Origin: Firmicutes bacterium ADurb.Bin146
Lineage (GTDB): Bacteria; Bacillota; Clostridia; DUPQ01
DNA length: 64,000 bases
Assembly: GCA_002070475.1 (NCBI GenBank)
Contig: MWDI01000021.1
Span: forward strand, 31,739 to 95,738
Direction of reading: 5' to 3'
Under the pieces are notes generated by a model that searched no databases, was not told the origin of the DNA, and was given only the letters and a program-made list of their open reading frames with translations. Positions within the stretch are counted from its first letter, which is position 1. Every line of letters begins with the position of its first letter. This document shows, in pieces, positions 54,858-63,901 of this stretch. The translations under genes and the position numbers were made by a program.

Positions 54858-55648
54858 ATATCTTAAAAAGTTTTTCTCTGGAAAACAAGGTAGTACTTAT
54901 AACGGGCGGAAGACAGCTTTACGGGAAATCCAGCTCAATAGCTTTAGCTCAGGCTAAAGCTACTTTGTATATAGCGACACATTCAATAGAAAAAGCTCTT
55001 CCTTTTATCGAAGAACTTAATAAGATGGGGGGAAAAGCCTATGCTGTGCAATTTGACCAGGAAGACCCGGTATCCATAAAAAAAATGATTGACCATGTAA
55101 TAGGCCAGCAAGGGCGAATTGATGTATTTATAAACGCAAGCAGGGTAAAACCTAAAAGCTTCGGATGGGATCAATTGATGTCTGATTTGGAATACTCTAT
55201 CAGATGCAACGGCGCTGCTTTTCTGTATATGAACCGACTTGTAGGACAGCAGATGATAAAACAGAAAAGCGGTTCCATGATTCTGTTTGGTTCTATGATG
55301 GGTCTTGTCGGAGTAGAAAGTCATAACTATGACGGAGCTGACGAAATGAAAAAAGGCGCATATTCGCATGATTATGCAATTATAAAATCTGGAGTGAACG
55401 GATGGACAAGACACGCTGCAAGCTATTACGGAAGATTTGGTATAAGGGTTAACACAATATGCCCGGGAGGACTTAAGACGCCAGACATGAACCCATCCTT
55501 TGTTAATAACTATTCATTACATACTCAACTTGGAAGACTTGCTGATAATGAGGACATTAAAGGTGTGGTAGTGTTTTTAGCTTCTGATACATCAAAATAT
55601 ATTACAGGTGCAATATTGCCGGTTGATGGAGGTTATGTAAGCATCTGA
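54854..55648 (+). CDS. Short-chain dehydrogenase/reductase
   Basis: A 264-residue SDR. The cofactor loop is ITGGRQLYGKSS, a variant of TGxxxGxG. The catalytic serine region is ILFGSMMG and the YxxxK motif is YAIIKSG. It ends YITGAILPVDGGYVSI. It likely interconverts a hydroxyl and a keto group on a sugar or sugar acid. Its inactive-looking paralogue lies directly upstream. Confidence 0.88.
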   Translation: MNILKSFSLENKVVLITGGRQLYGKSSSIALAQAKATLYIATHSIEKALPFIEELNKMGGKAYAVQFDQEDPVSIKKMIDHVIGQQGRIDVFINASRVKPKSFGWDQLMSDLEYSIRCNGAAFLYMNRLVGQQMIKQKSGSMILFGSMMGLVGVESHNYDGADEMKKGAYSHDYAIIKSGVNGWTRHAASYYGRFGIRVNTICPGGLKTPDMNPSFVNNYSLHTQLGRLADNEDIKGVVVFLASDTSKYITGAILPVDGGYVSI

Positions 55649-55649
55649 T

Positions 55650-56093
55650 ATGACAAAATTGGTTATGGAACGAAAAATGGGTGATAATACATACCTTCAT
55701 AAGGACTTCCATGTAAGTATGGATATTGCTCTTGCATATATTGATAGAAGGTATAAAAAAGAAGGCGTAACAGAATACTTAAACAGATTTGCAGATTCCT
55801 ATCATAAAGACCTTATTAATAAAATATCACAAGAAGGCTTGTCCCCATTTAAGGCTTATTTAGAGAACATCTTCAAAGCTGAAGAATGTTCAGATGCCCT
55901 TTCAATAATTGAAAGCAAAGATACTTTGCATGTAAAGATAAGCAAAGGGTTTTATGTATATACCATAATCGGTTACAGCCAGTTAGTGCTTGAGAAGGTT
56001 TATGGAACAATTATACAAAAAGCTGGTTATAGGTTTGAGCTTTTGAATTTTGATAATCAAACCGGTGCTGCTGAATTTAAGGTATACAGGTGA
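55650..56093 (+). CDS. Small protein, possible ATC-hydrolase-like family (member 1)
   Basis: A 147-residue cytoplasmic protein. Phrases such as DIALAYIDRRYKKEGVTEYLNRF and a terminal FELLNFDNQTGAAEFKVYR resemble a family annotated as L-2-amino-thiazoline-4-carboxylate hydrolase-like. Function in sugar clusters is unknown. It begins two bases after the SDR stop and is followed by a second small protein of related type, so the pair may form one complex. Confidence 0.45.
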   Translation: MTKLVMERKMGDNTYLHKDFHVSMDIALAYIDRRYKKEGVTEYLNRFADSYHKDLINKISQEGLSPFKAYLENIFKAEECSDALSIIESKDTLHVKISKGFYVYTIIGYSQLVLEKVYGTIIQKAGYRFELLNFDNQTGAAEFKVYR

Positions 56094-56097
56094 CTAG

Positions 56098-56544
56098 ATG
56101 ATTTCATGTACTGAATTTATTCCAGCATATTCTCAAGTCTTTAAATTCCTTCATGAAAAAGAAGGGTATAACGGGGTTGAAAAGTTTTGGGAGCATATAT
56201 CTGATGAATATGTTGAACCAAGACTGGGTGCTCTTGTTAAGGAAAAAGGAATAGCGGGATGTTATGAATACTGGTCTAAAAGCCTCAATGAAGAGAATGC
56301 TGACTTTGTAATGACACTTGATGAAGAAAAAGGTGAATTTGAAATAATCATGAATAAATGCCCGTCAAAGGGAATGCTTTTGGAACTGGATGATGATAAT
56401 ATATATCCGCATTATTGCGACCACTGTGACATTTTGTACAGAAAAGTAGTGGAAAAATACGGTTTGTCATATTCTTTTGAACCGGATAAGAATAATATGC
56501 CCTGCTGCAGGTTGAAGATAACAACAGGTCAGAATTATGAGTAA
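56098..56544 (+). CDS. Small cysteine-containing protein (member 2)
   Basis: A 148-residue protein. It shares the helical first half pattern (EFIPAYSQVFKFLHEKEGYNGVEKF) and has HYCDHCDILYRKVVEKYG plus CCRLKITTG, so a metal- or thiol-based role is possible. It lies four bases after member 1 and overlaps the FGGY kinase by eight bases. It is not recognised with confidence. Confidence 0.45.
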   Translation: MISCTEFIPAYSQVFKFLHEKEGYNGVEKFWEHISDEYVEPRLGALVKEKGIAGCYEYWSKSLNEENADFVMTLDEEKGEFEIIMNKCPSKGMLLELDDDNIYPHYCDHCDILYRKVVEKYGLSYSFEPDKNNMPCCRLKITTGQNYE

Positions 56545-57985
56545 ATATCTTATAGGAATAGACTTAGGAACAACTGTATGCAAATGCTCTATATATGACG
56601 ATACCATGAAACTTGTTTCACAAGCCGGTGTAGAGTATTCTTTGATTTATCTTCCTGACGGTCACATAGAGCAGGATGCCAATCTCTGGTGGAAGTTATC
56701 GAAGGAAGTAGTTGTAAAGGCCTTGTCAGGCATAAAGGATAAAGAAAACGTAAAAGCCATATCTGTAAGCTCTCAAAGCATGGCTTTTGTAGCACTGGAT
56801 GAATATGGTAATACCATGTCAAATGCAATAAGCTGGCTTGATGAAAGAGGACATTCTGAGTTACAACGCATAAAAGAAGAATTTGGAGAAAGTGACATTT
56901 ACAGCAGAACAGGCAAATGGCTGTATGGAGCATATGTGTTGCCGAAGTTGTTATGGCTTCAGAAAAATGAGCCTGATTTCTTTTTAGCATCTAAAATAGC
57001 TTTTCCTATGGATTTTCTTATTTACAGACTGTCTGGTAAGCATATTACTGACAGAACTATAGCATCAGGAACTATGATGTATAACATAGTGAATAATGAA
57101 TGGGACCAGGAAATACTGGACAAGTTTAAGATAGATAAAGATAAGCTGCCTGAAATAAAACTTTCAGCAACTGTGGCAGGACATATTAAAGAGGATGTAG
57201 CAAAGGAATTGGGATTGAGTTTTGATGTTGTAATCGTAGTCGGAGGGCAGGACCAGAAATGCGCATCTATAGCAGCGGGAATAAACGAGTCGGTATGCAC
57301 AGTCTCGTTAGGTACTGCAGCAGCTATAGAGATGCTTTATGATAAACCAGTAATGGATCCGAACATGAAAATTCCGGTATTTTCCTATCTTACAGATAAT
57401 CACTGGGTAAGCGAAACTGCAATAGCATGTGCAGGTGCTGCAGCGAAATGGTATCAAAAGACATTTGCTTCATCATACAGTTATGACCAGTTAGATGAAA
57501 TGGCTATAACAGAATATGCAAAGCAAAATGGGATTTTCTTTTACCCTTATTTAAATTCTAATGATGCTTTCTGCGGTGCTTTTTATGGTCTTGGCCTTGA
57601 CAGCGATATAAAAAAGACATTTATGGCTGTAAGAGAAGGTATAGCATTTGAAATATCAATGCTAATAGATGAAATGAAGGAAGAACCTGGTGCAAAAGAG
57701 TTTAAACGAATAGTGCTTTTCGGAGGAGGATCATATAGCAAACTATGGTGCCAACTGATAGCTGATGTATGTAATACACCAGTTATTGTTAAAGATACCT
57801 CAGAAATGGCTGCAAAAGGAGCATGCATAATAGCAGGAGTAGGAGCAGGTATTTTTGAAAACCCGTTTAAAACACTTAATCAGGATTCAGATACTTTAAT
57901 ATATAAACCAGACACTGGTAATGTTAAAATATACTTGGAGAAAAAAATAGCTCACCAAAGATTAAAGAAGAAAATGTTTAATTAG
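56537..57985 (+). CDS. FGGY family carbohydrate kinase
   Basis: A 482-residue kinase. The N-terminal phosphate loop is IGIDLGTTVCKCSIYDD, and the C-terminal part has VLFGGGSYSKLWCQLIADV. It phosphorylates a sugar or polyol such as xylulose, ribulose or gluconate. The substrate cannot be read. The operon supplies SDR oxidoreductases before it and deaminase-like and deacetylase steps after it. Confidence 0.9.
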   Translation: MSKYLIGIDLGTTVCKCSIYDDTMKLVSQAGVEYSLIYLPDGHIEQDANLWWKLSKEVVVKALSGIKDKENVKAISVSSQSMAFVALDEYGNTMSNAISWLDERGHSELQRIKEEFGESDIYSRTGKWLYGAYVLPKLLWLQKNEPDFFLASKIAFPMDFLIYRLSGKHITDRTIASGTMMYNIVNNEWDQEILDKFKIDKDKLPEIKLSATVAGHIKEDVAKELGLSFDVVIVVGGQDQKCASIAAGINESVCTVSLGTAAAIEMLYDKPVMDPNMKIPVFSYLTDNHWVSETAIACAGAAAKWYQKTFASSYSYDQLDEMAITEYAKQNGIFFYPYLNSNDAFCGAFYGLGLDSDIKKTFMAVREGIAFEISMLIDEMKEEPGAKEFKRIVLFGGGSYSKLWCQLIADVCNTPVIVKDTSEMAAKGACIIAGVGAGIFENPFKTLNQDSDTLIYKPDTGNVKIYLEKKIAHQRLKKKMFN

Positions 57986-57993
57986 GAGGATTG

Positions 57994-59358
57994 ATGACAC
58001 TATTTAAAGCAGGAGTAAGTCAGACAGATCTGTCGCCGGATAAAGGTGTAGACTTAGGAGGCTACCCATATTTTGAAAGAGCGAATATAGGGGTACATGA
58101 CCCGCTATATGGAGCATGTCTTTATCTGATTAATGATAAGTGCGAATCAGTATTACTGATGACCTCTGACTTGTGCTATATGACTAAAAGACAGTGTGAT
58201 ATGGTAAAGGAGCAGGTGTATGCAAAAACCGGTATTTTAAAAGAAAGTATAATAATGACTTTTTCACATTCACATAGCGCTCCATGGATGAGTGCGATGT
58301 TCCGATCACTACCAGGACAACCTGAATATGAATCAAAAGTGGATGAAGATTATCTGAAAGTAGTTATAAATAAATGGTCAGACTGTGCAAAAGAAGCTTT
58401 TGATAATACATTTGATGCAAATATAGGTTTTAGTAAAACCAGATGCGGTAAAGCTGAAGGAATTGGCGGGAACCGGAGAGATCCGGAAAACGGGGTGTCA
58501 GATGAAGATGTCCCTATAATGGTAATTAAGGATAAAGATAATGTGATACGTGCTATACATACAAAGTATGCTCTTCATCCTACAATACTGCATGGCGAGA
58601 ATAAATATGTTTCAGCTGATTATCCCGGGTACATACGAAAATATATAAATGGGGAATATCCTGATGCTGTATTTATGTTCTCTCAGGGAACATCAGGAAA
58701 TCAGAGTCCAAGATATTTTAGAAAAGACCAGAGTTTTTCTGAAGCAGAAAGATTCGGTAAAACCATTGCACAAAGCATTTTGAAAATTATGGATAATGTC
58801 ATATATGCCGATTCATTAAATATATTTCACGCTACGAGAGTACTTGATCTTAAGATAAAAAACTATTCAGATATTGAGTCAGCTAAAGCTAAGGTAGAGT
58901 ACTACAAAAAGAAAAAAGAAGAAAAGATCAGAAACAACGGTTCATATACCGAAATACAGACAGCAGATATGTGGCTTTTAGGAGCAGAATGCGAATACAA
59001 TTATTCTATTATGTATCAAAAAGGAGAACTGGAATCATATTACAAAAATGATATTCCTTTTACCGCCCACGGACTTGTGCTTAATGAGCATGCGTATACA
59101 TTTACACAAGGTGAGATGTTTGTGGAGTTCGGATTAAAGATAAAGAAATTATCGCCATTTGCAAACACCTCTGTCATTACAGTCAGCAACGGGATGACAC
59201 CTGGTTACTGCGTTACAAATGAAGCCTATGAAGAAGGCGGATATGAAGCATGGAATTCGCTTCTAGATACGAAGTGTGGAGATATAGTCGTAAATAGCTT
59301 ACTGGATATGCTTACCGGTATGCATATGAGATACAAGGAGGAGATAAGAATTGGATAA
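57994..59358 (+). CDS. Neutral/alkaline ceramidase N-domain-like hydrolase
   Basis: About 454 residues. ATG 57994 is preferred over TTG 57991 because the AGGAGG at 57984-57989 is too close to the latter. Family blocks: VSQTDLSPDKGVDLGGYP, a zinc-type FSHSHSAPWMS, and FSQGTSGNQSPR. It has no signal peptide and lacks the C-terminal domain of true ceramidases, so it is a cytoplasmic amidase-like relative common in glycan operons. N-deacylation of an amino sugar is a fitting but unproven role. Confidence 0.8.
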   Translation: MTLFKAGVSQTDLSPDKGVDLGGYPYFERANIGVHDPLYGACLYLINDKCESVLLMTSDLCYMTKRQCDMVKEQVYAKTGILKESIIMTFSHSHSAPWMSAMFRSLPGQPEYESKVDEDYLKVVINKWSDCAKEAFDNTFDANIGFSKTRCGKAEGIGGNRRDPENGVSDEDVPIMVIKDKDNVIRAIHTKYALHPTILHGENKYVSADYPGYIRKYINGEYPDAVFMFSQGTSGNQSPRYFRKDQSFSEAERFGKTIAQSILKIMDNVIYADSLNIFHATRVLDLKIKNYSDIESAKAKVEYYKKKKEEKIRNNGSYTEIQTADMWLLGAECEYNYSIMYQKGELESYYKNDIPFTAHGLVLNEHAYTFTQGEMFVEFGLKIKKLSPFANTSVITVSNGMTPGYCVTNEAYEEGGYEAWNSLLDTKCGDIVVNSLLDMLTGMHMRYKEEIRIG

Positions 59359-60298
59359 GTCAGAAAAAAAAGAATTTTCATTTAAATGTGCAGATTTTAT
59401 ACCATTTAAAGATAAGGAAGTTATTGAAAGAGTAAGGAAGATTCATGGGCAGGCTTTAACAAAGCATAGCAATCCGGAATTTAAGATAAATATAATTGCT
59501 GATGCATTAATTGAGAATATTTTCGTAACAGATATGTTTTATGAAATAAAGAAAGCTTCTGAAGAAGGAAGAAAGGTTGTATTTATAATTCCTAATCCAA
59601 ATCCTTCATATCTTAAACTTGCCTGGATGATAAACCGTTTCAGACTTGATGTGAAACATGTTTATACATTCAATATGGATGAATGGGCAGATGATGAAGG
59701 AAATATAGCTCCGGAATCGTGGAATGCGAGTTTCATGAACAGTACAAAAAGATTCTTCTTCAGCCAGATAGACCCAGAGCTTAGAATGGACGAAAAGCAG
59801 ATGCAGGGACCGACAAATGAAAATATAAAACATTACAGCGATATGATATTAGAAGCAGGCGGAGCTGATGTATGCTACAGCGGACCGGGATGGACAGGGC
59901 ATCTTGCATTTATAGAGCCTGATGTTCCAGAGTTTGCAGGCTCTTTGGATGAATTTTTGAAAATGGGAGCAAGAGTTACATCTCTTAACCCATTGACGAT
60001 AGCTCAGAATTCGCTGCACGGATGTTTTGGAGCATCAGGTGATTTAGCAGCTGTACCTCCAAAAGCCGCTACAATAGGGCCTAAGGATGTTCTTGCTGCA
60101 AAGAGACGTTTTGAGATACACAGCCTTACGACAGCCGGTACTTTCGTAACATGGCAGAGGATGATATCAAGGCTTGTGCTTCATGGACCGGTAACACCTA
60201 AGGTGCCTTCGTCAATTCTTCAGCTTGTCCCAACTGATGTTTATGTGAGTGAAACTCTAGCAGCACCGATAGAACCTGATTGGATATTCCAGTACTAA
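59351..60298 (+). CDS. Glucosamine-6-phosphate deaminase-like protein
   Basis: A 315-residue NagB/6-phosphogluconolactonase-fold protein starting with TTG after GGAGGA. FNMDEW keeps the NagB catalytic Asp72 equivalent. The active loop is GPGWTGHLAFIEP, where NagB has G-x-G-x-D-G-H-I-A-F-N-E-P, so the Asp141 equivalent is Thr while His and Glu remain. It is longer than NagB (about 240-266) at both ends. It probably acts on a related phosphosugar. Confidence 0.82.
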   Translation: MDKSEKKEFSFKCADFIPFKDKEVIERVRKIHGQALTKHSNPEFKINIIADALIENIFVTDMFYEIKKASEEGRKVVFIIPNPNPSYLKLAWMINRFRLDVKHVYTFNMDEWADDEGNIAPESWNASFMNSTKRFFFSQIDPELRMDEKQMQGPTNENIKHYSDMILEAGGADVCYSGPGWTGHLAFIEPDVPEFAGSLDEFLKMGARVTSLNPLTIAQNSLHGCFGASGDLAAVPPKAATIGPKDVLAAKRRFEIHSLTTAGTFVTWQRMISRLVLHGPVTPKVPSSILQLVPTDVYVSETLAAPIEPDWIFQY

Positions 60299-60307
60299 GG
60301 AGTGGAT

Positions 60308-61471
60308 ATGCTCTGTATTAAAAATTGCAGAATAGTTCTTAAAGACAGTATATTAGAAAATCATGTTGTTCTAATAGAGGATGATTTAATATACAGCATT
60401 ATCCCTTATTCCCAATATGCTATTTTAAAAGAAAAGGAAAAAGAGAAAAGCAACATAGATGAATATGATGCCAAAGGAAGATATTTAGGTCCTGGGCTTA
60501 TTGATATACATAATCACGGGGCAGACGGTGTATGGTTTCATGAAGACCCTGAAAAGGCTTGTACATATCATCTTAAACATGGAACTACATCCATGCTTGC
60601 CACCACTCTTATACGCCCTACTCATAAAGACATGGTAGAAGACATAAGGACGATTGTAAAATCTTCTAATGTAAAAAGCAGCAACGTATCAAAAGCAGTA
60701 ATTGGCATTAATATGGAAGGGCCGTATATGAATCCCAAATACGGAGCTTTTAAAGAGTATTCAAGATTTCCAGTTAAAAAGGAATATGATGAGTATCTCA
60801 AAGAAGCAGAAGGCATGATTAAGATATGGACAATTGCTCCGGAAATGGAAGGAGTAACCGAGTTTGTTAATGATATTTCAGAAAGTAAAGCAGATGAATC
60901 AATAGTATTCTCAGCTGGACACTCGGAAGCCACAACTGACATGCTGAAAGCTCTACTGAATAAAGGACTTAAACTCCAGACGCATGGATGCTGTGCGACA
61001 GGATGTTATCTTTCTAAACCTATATATGAAGGTACAAAAGAAGTTGACTTTGCCCTAGCATGCTGGCTTATTGATGATATAACTATAGAGCTTATTGCAG
61101 ATTCAAAAGGAATTCATGTAAGAGAAGACATGTTGAAGCTCATATACAAGATTAAGGGCAAAGACAGGTTAATACTGGTTACAGATTCAACTAATTTTAC
61201 AAAGGATAATAACAGTACGGATGTTAATATATTGGATGGAGACAACCTTGCAGGTTCAGCTTTAACATTGAATGTTGCATGTTTTAATATGATGAAGCAT
61301 ACAGGTATAAGCATATACGATGCTTTATATATGGCATCATATACTCCTGCAAAAATTCTTGGTATTGACGACGAAAAAGGCTCAATTGAGCCTGGTAAGA
61401 AAGCGAATCTTATTTTATTTGATGATTTGATGAAAATATATGAAGTCTGGCTTGATGGCCAGATGATTTAA
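60308..61471 (+). CDS. nagA: N-acetylglucosamine-6-phosphate deacetylase
   Basis: About 387 residues. ATG 60308 is preferred; AAGGAG sits at 60297-60302, overlapping an alternative GTG. Amidohydrolase signatures: the metal HxH in LIDIHNHGADG, the loop NMEGPYMNPKYGA (Glu ligand), AGHSEATT (His ligand) and the late LVTDSTNF (catalytic Asp). The usual THLFNAM is replaced by THGCCATGC. It removes acetate from GlcNAc-6-phosphate or a relative, feeding the NagB-like protein encoded just upstream. Confidence 0.85.
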   Translation: MLCIKNCRIVLKDSILENHVVLIEDDLIYSIIPYSQYAILKEKEKEKSNIDEYDAKGRYLGPGLIDIHNHGADGVWFHEDPEKACTYHLKHGTTSMLATTLIRPTHKDMVEDIRTIVKSSNVKSSNVSKAVIGINMEGPYMNPKYGAFKEYSRFPVKKEYDEYLKEAEGMIKIWTIAPEMEGVTEFVNDISESKADESIVFSAGHSEATTDMLKALLNKGLKLQTHGCCATGCYLSKPIYEGTKEVDFALACWLIDDITIELIADSKGIHVREDMLKLIYKIKGKDRLILVTDSTNFTKDNNSTDVNILDGDNLAGSALTLNVACFNMMKHTGISIYDALYMASYTPAKILGIDDEKGSIEPGKKANLILFDDLMKIYEVWLDGQMI

Positions 61472-61801
61472 CTATTCTTTACCATTTACGAATGTTATTT
61501 TAGCATCTTTGGGAAGAGCAAGATTACACTCAACTTCTGCAGCTTTAACAATTCCTGCTATTACCGGACATCCTCCATGGCCTGGAAGATTCTGCTTTGC
61601 ATATTCATATAAAGGGCCGTCTCCCAGTTTTGCAAGACATAGCTCGTATGCGTCAAATGTATTTCCGATTTTTTTAAACATTTCATTAATGCTTACGCAT
61701 CCTGATTTGACTTTCAGAGTTACTTCCATACCGTCTTCAGATACAGCTTCTACTGATGTCACGAAGTTACATATTCCTGGATCTATTACTACTTTTGTCA
61801 T
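61472..61801 (-). CDS. Small conserved protein (DUF6951-like)
   Basis: About 109 residues from ATG 61801 (MTKVVIDPGICNFV), which has an AAAGGA site. An upstream in-frame ATG at 61834 is less likely. Cysteines occur in GICNF, SGCVSIN, ELCLAKLG, GGCPVIAG and VECNLAL, suggesting a redox or metal-linked role. Unknown function; it is similar in style to small proteins of the TSCPD/DUF6951 kind. Its stop abuts the nagA stop. Confidence 0.6.
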   Translation of the reverse strand: MTKVVIDPGICNFVTSVEAVSEDGMEVTLKVKSGCVSINEMFKKIGNTFDAYELCLAKLGDGPLYEYAKQNLPGHGGCPVIAGIVKAAEVECNLALPKDAKITFVNGKE

Positions 61802-61834
61802 ATTGTGAATATCCTTTCTAACACTAAAACACAT

Positions 61835-62292
61835 TGTACACCTATTATGTGCTTATGTGTATATGATTTATGTGATTTAGTCACTGGAACCATTATGTAA
61901 ATACTATATGCTATTTTATATTATTTGAAATTAGTATTAAAAACTCTTATTCGCGATAAAAGGTAATCAGAACTGTGGAGTAACTAATCGGTTTTTGCAA
62001 TGTTTCCTGATTTTAGTATTTTTAAATTTATATGATAGATTATCATGCTTTGAATTAAGATAAACATACGGAATACATACTTAATTAAACTGAATTTTAT
62101 ATAAATTAAATTAACATATGTATGAATAAATTATTTGAGTTTTCGTATTTTGTATTAGGAAGCGATTATTTGCCTTCAATTTTTATGAAGTTAACTCTTA
62201 AATTGTATTTTATATCCCTTCTTTATCAATTTTAGTAAAAATTGGTTCACTTAATAGACGTTTTACCAATATTCTGTTTAGTTGTCTTTTTC
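61835..62292. other. AT-rich gene-free stretch
   Basis: No gene or conserved RNA seen. CAATTTT-AGTA-AAAATTG (about 62226-62243) is a small hairpin without a full T-run, near the 3' flank of the transposase gene. The inverted repeat of the insertion element could not be located. Confidence 0.4.
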
Positions 62293-63546
62293 TCAGCATA
62301 TGAATTTGAATTCAAGTTGCCGGTTACGCTCAGTACGACGAATGTTCTTCCATTCTTCAATTCCCGTTTTAGGACAAGCCAAGGTCATTGAAATCCCTTT
62401 TGCTATCTGATAACAGTAAAACAAGACTTTGCTTCGTATAGAATTAGAGTTTCTTATCATCTTATTTGAAAGCCTGCTTCCATTTGCTTTGTCCGCCAAC
62501 AAGCCTATGAATCCCAAAGCATATGTTAGAAGCTGGTTCAGGTTATTGATTGCCTTCAAGTCTCTAACTCTGAAGTTCTCAAAATCATACTCCTGCTTTT
62601 TAAAACGAAAGTACTCCTCTATGCGCCAGCGTGACAAGTAAAAGCGCAGGATGTCTTCAGCATCGGCTTTGGATAAAATCCGTTTATTGGCAGCCAGCAT
62701 CATAGGCTGGCTGCCTAATCCATATACTAAAAGCAGACGCATATTTTTCTTAGCTGCAGTTATCTGAACATTAAGATGACTTATGCAGCATTCCTTTTCT
62801 TGCACTTGGAACAATACAGCAGTCTTTATCTTGCCTTTTCTTGAATCTCTCAGTGTAGTGGACTTATGCCATCTGCCCTTGTAGAACAGTTTTCTCCGCT
62901 CTGTAAGGCGAATAACGAAATCCTGGTCCTTCATATACATATACTTGAACAGTTCATTCATGTCATAGCCTCGATCAAAAACAAAGGTAGCCTTCCTGCC
63001 GAGTGCGGCAATGACTTCATCAAGCCCCTGATAGGTTACAGTATTTGTTGAGCGGTATTGCATATCTGTAGAGGAATGGATATGTGAAAACAGGCTTACG
63101 GGTTGCTTTTTGTCTTGTGTAACAGCAACCATTTCAGTAACCATATAGCCTTTTTCATAGTCCTTTTTAACGCTTGAGCCATCTCTGACCATGCCTAATG
63201 ATTCGAAATGCAAGCCATGAGGCTTTATTACATCGCTATCATCAACCAGGACGACTGGTGATTCGCCAAGTGCTTTATTTGCTTGATTGTTGTAATTGGC
63301 TTTAATAGTTGGACTTAAATCATTCATTAGATTATTACTTAGCCGTTCTATGGTATTAATCTTTTTAATGGGCTCTATCAAAGCGTCTGATATATTAGAG
63401 AGCAGCACGCTTTTGGATTTAACTAATCCATAAACCATATCCTGAACGAATTTGGTTTGCACCTATCCAGCATCTTTAGTTAATTTATTGCAGAAGCTTA
63501 ATATTTTACGTTTGATTTCATAGGTATCTGTGGTAGAATTAGTCAT
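62293..63546 (-). pseudogene. IS4-type transposase with an internal stop
   Basis: ATG 63546 (after GGAGG) opens MTNSTTDTYEIKRKILSFC, and TAG stands as codon 28. The frame then continues from GTG 63462 for 389 residues. The DDE features are present: VVLVDDSDVIKPH, TFVFDRGYD and a late YLSRWRIEEYFRFKKQE (Y(x2)R(x3)E(x6)K of IS4). The fusion across the stop reads as one protein, so one nonsense change split it. A TGGTATAAT lies upstream. Activity is doubtful unless GTG restart works. Confidence 0.85.
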
Positions 63547-63867
63547 GTGAGGTGCCTCCGGTTTTTGTTTAGTGTGATAATTTTTTTACAATTCTATTAT
63601 ACCAAAAATCGAGAGGCATTTCCTTATTTAAGGCCATTTTCATTAGGTTATTGACAGATTAATTACAGTTTTATTTATATGCAAGATAAAACACGGAAAC
63701 TCAATTGAGTATTAAATCTATTGTTTATCCGAGGAATGCATAAAGTATTTAATTCATTCACATACAGTGGTTCCATAAAGAAATATATAAGATTTAAGAT
63801 TAAGCAGCTTGTCAATATCATATAGTATTATAATTGTGAACAATTTATTAACTTTTAAAATATCATC

Positions 63868-63895
63868 TTGAAATGATAATTGGAAATGATATAAT
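63868..63895 (+). promoter_or_regulatory. Strong promoter at the right edge
   Basis: TTGAAA (63868-63873), a 16-base spacer and TATAAT (63890-63895). The expected start of transcription is about 63902. No ribosome site follows within the window. Confidence 0.65.
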
Positions 63896-63901
63896 TGAAT
63901 C

